Source: Parelaphostrongylus tenuis (taxonomy: Eukaryota > Nematoda > Chromadorea > Rhabditida > Metastrongylidae). From it: 64,000 bases of DNA. Where the stretch lies: the NCBI GenBank assembly GCA_019055375.1, contig JAHQIW010007342.1, positions 588,945 through 652,944 on the forward strand, read 5' to 3'. A model generated the notes under the pieces. It worked only from the letters and a program-made list of their open reading frames with translations, was not told where the DNA came from and searched no databases. Made by a program: the position numbers and the translations under genes. Below, piece by piece: positions 45,626-64,000 of this stretch; position 1 is the stretch's first letter; the number at the start of each line of letters is the position of its first letter.

Positions 45626-46370
45626 CTTACAGAATGGAGCTTATCTTAACCCTTTGACTTCCACGGACCCATGCGTGTCTAGCTGCCGAGAGTGAACTGT
45701 CTGCTCCACTTTCTCTGCCTTTCTCAGCCACAGCGTGGGAATGGCTCCACCTCCTCCTCTGCGATTATAGTCTCCTGCGTGGTAATCACTCTGTGTCTCA
45801 GCTAATGACCCGTTGGTTTGCATAGCCGCTTGAATGACTCCTCTTCTCCTATCGTATGTGTTGACAAAAGAATTTTTTCGTTGTTTCCCATGATGATTGA
45901 TGGATCAACACATCGTCTTTTTCTTCATCGAAACGCTGAGCGCTCTCCATACTTCCTGAAATGCTAGCGATGCAACCGGGCACAAGGCTTGCCCAGTGCT
46001 CACCACTCCAAGTCGCCGCCAGAGTTGTGTTTTGGAGAAAGGTTTACTGCTTTTCCGCTCTCTCTCTTTCCGAGGAATAGCGATTGGTCGTCTTAATTCA
46101 GCGATGCCAGCTTCTATTTAGTTGATCCAACAAGCCGAATCCTCATAAATACGATATTGTATAGCTAGCTCCACCTCCGCTTTGTTTACAATATCTTTCA
46201 AATTTACTACCCTTATATCTGTCGAATTTACGACCTTGTTCAATAAGCTAGTTTACAGTCTCTCAGCTGGGCGGTCTGCTGTCGGACTGCATGGACACCT
46301 GTGCATCATACTTGTCTTTTTTACGGACCAGGCGCTCGTATTTTATGTTATGCTCTGCTAATCACTATAT
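45626..46370. other. Intergenic, nothing recognised
   Basis: A 60-codon frame on the minus strand (45641-45823) is not low-complexity but is not recognised. Confidence 0.35.
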
Positions 46371-46375
46371 CAAGT

Positions 46376-46958
46376 TATTAGGTCGTTCTATAACTTTTGG
46401 CATTAGAGCAATAAACACCGAATTTATCAACCAGAAGTTATTAAAGTTGCATAATTTTAGTATTGTTCATTTGCGCATTTTCTTGTGGACATCCTGGTAT
46501 ACAACTTGCCTATGTTTGCTTTAAGATGGAGCTGTCTAGGGAAGAAATTCGCTTGCTATCCATGCAGGAATGAGCGTAGGGGAAAATGTTAGTGAAGCGG
46601 CGCGCAAGATCTAGGGAGCTTCCTATGTATGGCCGTTCCCCAAGATGTTCTCTCCGACTTTGGTCTTCGCACACCACTTCGCAGCCGTACTTACTGCCAG
46701 CGTACCCCAAGCTCTATCAATCATGTGCGCCGCTTCACTAGCTTTCTTTCTAGCACCATTCCTGCATGAATAGCTAGCAGATTTGTTCCCATGAACAGCT
46801 CCATCTCAAAGCAAGTATAGGCAAGTTCTATACTAAAATATTCGCAAGAAAATTCTCAATTGAACGGTACCAAGATCATGTGATTTTAATTGCTTTTGGT
46901 TAGAAGATTTTTCGTTTATTGCTCTAGTGACGAAACTTAGAGAGCGGTATAATATTAA
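46376..46958. mobile_element. Mariner-derived fold-back MITE, copy 2
   Basis: Outer ends TTAGGTCGTTCTATAACTTT and, inverted, ATTATACCGCTCTCTAAGTT. Both arms carry a mariner transposase start (GATGGAGCTGTCTAGGGAAG and its complement near 46800), ending at the GCGCGCAAGAT block. The centre (46607-46715) differs from copy 1. Confidence 0.75.
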
Positions 46959-46959
46959 G

Positions 46960-47710
46960 AAGATTTAGTAACGCTTTTTCAAGCGTAATAATCAGATTGA
47001 AATTCATTGCTTGCACATAGATGGTTACGAATTTGTTGTACGGTTCTGGAGAGTTCAAATGAGACGAGGTGAATTGTACAGAAAGCTTCAGTTACGAAAT
47101 ACAAGTATGTAATTTTTCCTTATGATTACAATTCTATGGAACTGGAATATCGTGGCATTTGTTTACTGTTTTTGACGTGATCAGCACAGGTATAGGGGCG
47201 ATTCCTGTAGGACATAGGATCTGTCATAGATTGGTTTCTTACGAGAATGGCAAAGACGTTTGAGTCTGGATAACTGAGAATTGCTGATGAATAAGCCCCT
47301 ATTTGTACGACTGAAGCTTACTGATGCCTGCTGAACTCATTTAATTAATGTAACAGCGGATGATACGGCTGATTTATTATGGATTTGCGCTCACCAGCTT
47401 ACTCGTTTTTTCAACATTATGTTCACTCGGACTATGTTCATTTTCACCAAGATGGTGTATAAAGCAGTAATTAGATGTGATGGTTAAGACATAGGTCTTA
47501 CCTCTTTCGAGGGATTCGGTTTTCGTGGAACCAAATATAAAAAGGAGATCTGAGAGTCTTTACGAGGTCCTCATTCTGATAAATAAGTTGTTGTAAGAAA
47601 TTTTATATATTTGCTTGGGTGAGAAGTGGTTAGTGATGGACGTTATTAGGAAGCAATGTTCTGGTTCGACCCCGTCTCCTAACTTTTGGCTAACTTCACC
47701 TTTTATTTAT
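46960..47710. other. Intergenic; S3-like relic near its end
   Basis: Mostly unremarkable. A possible S3 relic on the plus strand lies near 47615-47690 (GGGTGAGAAGTGGTTAGTGA, GTTCGACCCCGTC). Confidence 0.35.
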
Positions 47711-47714
47711 CCGT

Positions 47715-47978
47715 CTTCGCAGTGTTTTTTTTTACACTGTGCTTATCCCAATACTTCTAGCATATAATTTATTTTTTCGCCTTCTTCTTGAACGTCGTAG
47801 AATACTGGTTGAGCACGTCTCTTGCAATCTCGAGCTTAGCCATAGCCTGGCAGTCAAGTTCAACAGGGCGTTCGTTCTTGATTGTCGGAAGGGGTGAGGA
47901 TGTTCGACCCCACACGCGCAGCGACGAGCATCACAACCACTCGACCATGCCCTTCCCGTCCTTCTAAAACTGTCTTGT
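47715..47978 (-). repeat. tRNA-derived SINE, family S2
   Basis: Inverted copy of the S2 order: plus-strand TACTTCTAGCAT, TTCGCCTTCTTCTTGAACG, CTCTTGCAATCTCGAG, GACGAGCATCACAACCACTCG and ACCATGCCCTTCCC. Confidence 0.8.
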
Positions 47979-48009
47979 AATGACTTTGGAACTGCCTAAC
48001 CTGGCTACA

Positions 48010-48178
48010 CCCAACATTGTAAGGAAATCTGCGCGACCAATATTCTACGACGTTCACGAAGACACGAAATCCTCAAGCGGCATTCGAAATAAGACGTGAA
48101 ATGTCGGAAGACCTTTGAGACGATGAATACGAGAAGGCGAATCGAATGTTAGAAGTACTAGGATCCGCATAATAAGAA
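48010..48178 (+). repeat. SINE S2, 3' fragment
   Basis: GAGACGATGAATACGAGAAGGCG, then AATCGAATGTTAGAAGTACTAGGATCCGC, is the 3' end of S2 in plus orientation, head to tail with the minus-strand copy at 47715-47978. Confidence 0.55.
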
Positions 48179-48179
48179 G

Positions 48180-50590
48180 GAATATGACAACAGGTCGTAC
48201 AAAATAAGCAATAGAGAAATTCTATGCATTGGGATGACTTGTCTTCACTGTACGGGCCTCAGCACAGTTTCCATTCGTTTTTCTCGTTCACAATAGTCGT
48301 TCATAGTGATGGTTTGTTAATGAGCATGACGAAGTCGAAGAGGAGCAATCCCTTTTCTCAAAATTGTTTCCATTTGCGAACGCAGGTGGTAGTCGTTCAC
48401 TTTGGGTACGTCCTCTATCGTTTGGGTGGTCTTCCAAGAGGTCACTTGCACTCTAGCGGAGTCCACTCCACTGTTTTCATCTTCCGTCTGTCATCTGTTC
48501 TTAGTATTCTACCGCCTCATTTGTGTTTCCCTATCGATTGTTTATTTTCCTAAATTCCGGGAATGGGTTGTTTCGAAGATCTGAGCTGTGCATTCCAATT
48601 ATACGCTGTGAGTGCCGGTCAGATTTGAGTAGAATTTCAGAAGAGGAGGCAGTCCGGCCAGTGTTCGGCTCTGTTTGCTCGTTACTTGATTTCCACAGTT
48701 CCCATTCTTTTTCTTTCGTTGTGCCTGTTTCTGAAATCACAATTTTTCGTAGTAGTTAGTGGTTCATGAAATCGTTCCGTTTCAACAGAACTGGTATATT
48801 AGATTTGTTTTAATAAAGGGAGGAATTTTTTATTGCGATGGTATTAATAAGAGTGAGATCATAGGGTGATACCTAATATCTCCTAGGAGCTGTTATCTCA
48901 AGCTCTGAGATTGGAATGCATGAGATATCAGAGCTGATGATTGCCGTCAAATCTGCAGTTAGGCACTTATCAGCGATTATTGAGCTTTATTTCTCCACAT
49001 TATTGAAAGTGACGCGATGTCAATATAAAAATAGGGGGCGTCTAATCTTTCGACGTCTTCGCCTTCTTCATAATCAAATTCATCCGAGTCGATGGTCTAT
49101 CGTTGGTCGTCCTCACGACGTGGATGTTTGTTGCTGCATCTAGTCGAGTTAATAAGGCGGAGCAAGCACCATTTGAGCGGGGACTCTCTCGACGTGCCCA
49201 TTTCAAACGAGACGGATGTTGATTTATCGCCACCATCTACTATGCTCTGCTTTTTAGCTGCAATGCGTCCTCTACTAATTGGTCATATTTTAGATGGCAC
49301 ATAGCGTAAGATCCTCTTAAATGGTTTGCTGCCTCATCGTGACTGGAGAGTGTTATTGGGTTTCGGGTTACTCTGCAGGGTCACCTAAACTGAGAAGAAG
49401 TCTGAGGGTTTCGTTCGGAAAGCCTGGCTATGTGCAAATCGGACCGTGAATGGCCTTCGTCTTGGTAAATAGTAGTCACAAGCTGGTGTCTCCTTCTAAC
49501 CCACAAGGGCCAGTGACTGCTGTAATGTAGTGACTACCCAAGAAGACCTTGGTTAGGCTTGATTCGGGTCTTCGGGAGCAGAACAGCTAAGCCATCACCT
49601 TTCCCCGTATGCTGGGGTCCGCAGAATTCATGAAAACGGGCCGTCCAACTATCCAAATAAGTTTAGTGTAGGATAATCTCAAAATCGATTTTAATTAAAC
49701 CTCAGCATAAATGAATAGTGTCGTTATGGATTATTGAGCTCTGTGAGAACGATGCATACGACTGGCGTCTCCACACCTCAGAAACGTGTTGATCCGAATC
49801 GGTGATGTCGAATCCAGGAAAAGTAAGTACCGCTCGAATGAGGAACACTTCTCGGCGGCGCCTGTTCTGTCTGGGACAAATGTCAGTCTGACTGATTGGG
49901 AGGGAGGGAAAAGAGTGATAGCAGAACAGGAGTCTTAGTAGTGCAATGGTTAGTACGCGTCCCGGGAAATGGTTAGATGCTGGTTCACTCCCGCCCGAAG
50001 TTCTAAGTTTTGTACATTGCTCAGCTTGATGGGTGTTAGTCTATTGCCGTCAATGAGTACCCCTAGCTTCTTGACACCTATCCTGTATCAGTCAGTTGTG
50101 TTTTAGCCATCACAATCGCAGCGAAATCTTTAATATCGACTCATTTTCCTCTATTTCTATGATTATTAGACATTACGGTCAAGAGGGGAACGATATAGGA
50201 GAGTGCGAAGGGAACTTGCTCTGCCTGTAATTCAGTGTAAAAGCGATGTCCACACATTCTTCGACTGGCGAATTTATGAGTGGAACACATATGTGATAGA
50301 TTACGTCCGCAAAATCACGTAAAAACAGATGTTCCAGACTTTATTAGTGGAATTATGTCCGTTTAGTCAGCCATTCTACGAGATATCACACGATTTCCTC
50401 GTGAATTCCTAGTTCAACTCACTGCGGATTATGTGTTCTTGTCAAAAAACTGGTGTTTGAAGCCCTATTCTTCAGTGAAACTGGACAAGGCCGGCAGTGG
50501 AACAGTTTGCGATCAGCTCCTGACCATGTGGTCTCTTGACCCCCGTAGATCGGGCAGGGTGTCCATGGGATCCATGAGATTTTTGACCAC
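48180..50590. other. Intergenic; one S3 relic, no gene recognised
   Basis: A 69-codon minus-strand frame at 48531-48740 is not recognised. A GC-richer patch occurs at 49480-49640. An S3-like head is at 49930-50045 (GTGCAATGGTTAGTACGCG, GGTTCACTCCCGCC). Confidence 0.4.
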
Positions 50591-50593
50591 TGA

Positions 50594-50752
50594 ATATTTT
50601 TGTTTGTATTGATTTGTGTCGTCGGTTTGATGATGTCTCGTCTCGCAAGATTGTGCAACGCGTGCACGCGCATCAAAACAACTGCAAGGGTCACCCTCAT
50701 CGCCGTCGTCAACCAGCCACTCGACGAACATTTGCGCTGCACCAACCACCTG
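50594..50752 (+). other. Possible 5' (leader) exon upstream of chd-7
   Basis: A GC-richer block ends in a strong donor, CACCTG|GTAAGTG at 50752/50753. Spliced to the acceptor at 52758 it would be open into the chd-7 frame (phase 1 joining the two bases GC). I find no in-frame ATG in it, so if real it is probably untranslated. Confidence 0.3.
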
Positions 50753-50884
50753 GTAAGTGTCGAGTTATGTGGAAAAATAGTCGATATTTTATCTAGAGCA
50801 ATATTTTTCTTTGAGAAACCGATGCGAGGTTGTTAGAAGTAGTGTTTGCTTATTTGTTTATCTATTCATTTTGATCCGTAGTCT

Positions 50885-51118
50885 TTTTCATTGTGCGGAT
50901 CCCAGCGCTTCTAGCAACCAGTTCGTTTTTCGTCCTCTTTTTGAACGTCGCAGAATATTAGTGGAACACGTCTCTTAGCAATCTTGAGGATAGCCTCGCT
51001 GTGCGAGGCCATAGGACGTTCGTTTTTGATTGCCGGAGAGTGTTAAGGAGTGGGGATCAGCCCCGCTTAGCGCCTCGACGAGCGTCACAGCGACTTGGCC
51101 ACGGTCACCTCTTCCTTC
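50885..51118 (-). repeat. tRNA-derived SINE, family S2
   Basis: Plus-strand GGATCCCAGCGCTTCTAGCA, TTCGTCCTCTTTTTGAACG, CGTCTCTTAGCAATCTTGAG, GACGAGCGTCACAGC and CTTGGCCACGGTCACC give the S2 order inverted. Confidence 0.8.
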
Positions 51119-51159
51119 CGCTCTCAAGTGTCGTTTTGACTAAATATTATAAAACAATT

Positions 51160-51310
51160 GTAAAACGATGACTGACGTTTCGGCAGTTTCGCCTTTTACA
51201 GAACTTGGAAGAGTCGTATTGACTTGCAATTTACTTAGCCGGAACACTCATAGGCAGAGCAGAGAAACTTAGCACGTAAACTTCTGAATTGTCAATATTT
51301 TTTTGTTTGT
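51160..51310 (-). mobile_element. PLE-type 3' tail with hammerhead-like motif
   Basis: The motif at 51167-51210 on the minus strand has GGCGAAACTGCCGAAACGTC, but the preceding core reads CTGTAAA and not CTGAAGA. The flanks resemble 55190-55330. Confidence 0.5.
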
Positions 51311-52745
51311 GTTCTAGGAGTCTGCTTTGTTTTGTCTTTTCAAACTTTTAGCCATCATCTGGATGAAGTTTCATGCCCTGTTGCCCATACTGAATGCCAT
51401 GAAATATTTTTACATTAGGACTGCCACAGGAATTTACCGGTTAGAAGGGAAGTTTCCAAAAATACAAGGGGTCAACTTTCTGCAGACGGAAGCATAATCG
51501 CTATCGCAAGCGGCGCGCGATTTTCGTTATTTGATAAGGATTTTTTTCTTTTGAAAAAAACTTGAGGTTTTTTTGTATTATTCTAATAAGCATAGTTCCA
51601 TCTACACGATCGCAAACTTTTGTGCATGTATAATTCTTATAAGCGAAAAAAACTGCGAATATGAAAATAATTCTGATTTTCTCTAATACAGCACACTATG
51701 AGACCTCTTAAAAAACTGGATTAAGCTCTAGAATCGTCGAAATTTGTGCTGTCAAGTGGGTATCAGTACAGTTCAGTAAACGGCGATCCATGGACCATAG
51801 TAGCAAACAAAGCAAACCGAGGTCGACACATAATTTTGTTTTCGCTGCCAGAGTATAATAAGACTTTTTAGAAAACAAGCACAATGTTTCCGAGATTTAA
51901 GCTTTTGAATGACTGATAAAATTTAGCCTAAGAAGATTTGTGCAGCGAGAAGAGAGACTTCTGAAAAATGAGGGATCGAAGGTCCCCTCACCGTACGCAA
52001 AGAGCTAATTTCTCGACACAGATTTGTTGGGAAAGTTACTTTGTAATGAATTTTCAGTGCTCGATAAACTTGTCATGCCTAGTAACTTATGCGATATATA
52101 CCTTAGCGGAGCCCACTAGCGCAGAAAAGTAGATAGTAAGAGAATGGCAAATTGTGACGCAAGGACTTCGAAGACGGCGCTTTGAGTTATCCGGATAAGT
52201 CTGGATTTATCCCTTCTCTAATGTCCTATTGTGCCATTTGCTTCAGAGGTATAATGAGCGATTACCAAAGCACTGTCTCATTTCCAGCTTAGATCGTTCT
52301 CTAGTAGAATAAGAGATGTTCACTGTATGTTTTTTTATGCAGCGTTTCTGTTTGGAATTAATAAAATTATAGCTTGTTGATTTCCTTGCACCCTGCTGGA
52401 ATTCTTGTCTTTTGAATCTGAAAATTGAAAAAAGTCACTCTTTTATTCATTTAGTTGCTCAGAGTGTGTGATTAAAAAGATGCTGTTATTGATTGATATT
52501 CTCTCCAAATCCGGAATTGTAAAGAACACGTTTATCAAAGTGAACTTTGATCCGTGTTTCTTGCTTCCTCTGTCTTATCGTATTGATTTTTGTTTCTTTG
52601 CCATTTTATTCAGTTTTGTTTCCCGTTGCAAGGATTTTGTTTTTACGTGATGCATAGTGATCAAGTCATATAGTGTCGAGATGATTTCCTATGTGGAGCT
52701 TTTCTCGTTGTTGAGTTGAATCTCACGACGACAACGTTGATCAGA
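51311..52745. other. Upstream region of chd-7, nothing recognised
   Basis: AT-rich. A short block at 51500-51600 is similar to 18520-18620. No promoter element can be named with confidence. Confidence 0.35.
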
Positions 52746-52760
52746 ATTGTAATTGCAGGC
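52746..52760 (+). promoter_or_regulatory. chd-7: Putative 3' splice acceptor (SL trans-splice or 5'UTR exon) of chd-7
   Basis: A pyrimidine-poor but recognisable acceptor (TTGTAATTGCAG) ends at 52758, 68 nt before the chosen ATG at 52827. Nematode mRNAs are often trans-spliced just upstream of their start codon, so this could be the spliced-leader site. It could also join a 5' exon near 50.6-50.75 kb, which has a good GTAAGT donor at 50753. No SL sequence itself is expected in genomic DNA. Confidence 0.4.
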
Positions 52761-52826
52761 GGTTTGTCGGTTTTGAATGGCAGTTCTATAACATTGATCT
52801 CTATAGAGAGAGAAGGGTCGAAAACA

Positions 52827-63359
<10,533 letters not shown>

Positions 63360-64000
63360 GTATCTTATCTGTACAGATCAAGCTTAGTTTCGGGTCAGGA
63401 GTCCTACCATCAGGTTAAGTAGAGCATTAAGCAGTACTGAGATGCCTACGCCTATTTCCGTGAGGCGGGTACAAGATACGATGACTGATCTATCTTTATG
63501 CATGGTGTAATCGCGTTCGGTTTACATTGTAAGATATATTTCACGGGAAGATGAACCATCTGCCAGCAAAGGTCTCGTGAGATTACTCTTAATGCTTTGG
63601 TGTTTTTGGACAGTCAAAGTTTGAGATGGAAAGTATAATACTTCGGTTAAGCAGTCCATACATAAGCAGCATTTAAAAAGGACACCTACAATTCATTCTA
63701 ATAACCATATTCATAATATCATTAAATTTCAATCTTTTTTTGACACCCCATATCCCTAGTAAAATCCCATCCGCCCGTACTCTAATAATCTTCAGATTCT
63801 ATTCACTTATTTTTCTCTTATAAAACAACTCCTATCACCTCTATTTATCTTTCCCAAAATTCAACTTTATACTTTCATCTTCACCACCTCTTAATAATAT
63901 TAATCTAACTTCCACCCCCTTCCTTCTAATATTTCTCATAAAATTTTACATTAATCTTTAATATATATCCCCTTTTCTATCATTTAAATCTAATATACTC
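63360..64000. other. chd-7: chd-7 intron at the window edge, ending in a G-free tract
   Basis: The sequence after the donor GTATCT at 63360 shows no further chd-7 exon. From 63682 to 64000 there are only five G residues, and none from 63796 to 64000, while C stays common. This could be real low-complexity DNA or poor sequence at a contig end. Confidence 0.6.

Overview
The window is nuclear DNA from a nematode, most likely a clade V strongylid of the hookworm type. This rests on short introns mixed with very repeat-swollen ones, TTTCAG-like 3' splice sites, and dense tRNA-derived SINEs, mariner fold-back MITEs, RTE and Penelope-like (PLE) fragments. The species is inferred, not read from the sequence. 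There are no prokaryotic operons, and most short open frames are chance or belong to repeats.

Layout. (1) 1606-19675, plus strand: the 3' part of a peptidylglycine alpha-amidating (PAM) gene. It holds the complete lyase (PAL) domain in seven exons, a membrane-anchor exon, and after a 12.2-kb intron a 22-codon terminal exon carrying the acidic cytosolic tail. The upstream part lies left of the window. (2) 19676-52758: about 33 kb in which I find no convincing conserved gene. It is made of SINEs, MITEs, degenerate mariner, RTE and PLE copies, an inverted-repeat element, microsatellites and two GC-rich islands of unknown role. (3) 52827-63359, plus strand: the 5' and central part of a CHD7/Kismet-type chromatin remodeller (chd-7). 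I reconstructed 29 exons in a single consistent reading frame (1304 codons): a Q/P/M-rich N-terminus, two chromodomains, and the first ATPase lobe with the start of the second. The gene runs off the right edge.

The most interesting item is a 380-bp element with 120-bp perfect terminal inverted repeats at 18999-19378, inside the large PAM intron. Each inverted repeat encodes a complete, canonical hammerhead self-cleaving ribozyme, one on each strand. Every core nucleotide and all three helices can be assigned by eye. A 12-bp direct repeat flanks the insertion. Separately, PLE remnants carrying a recognisable GIY-YIG endonuclease are followed by a conserved motif that looks like a divergent hammerhead. 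That motif recurs at about eight places in the window.

The two genes have no obvious functional link: one matures amidated neuropeptides in the secretory pathway, the other remodels nucleosomes. Both have introns enlarged by the same repeat families. In one PAM intron, a MITE supplies over 90% of the length.
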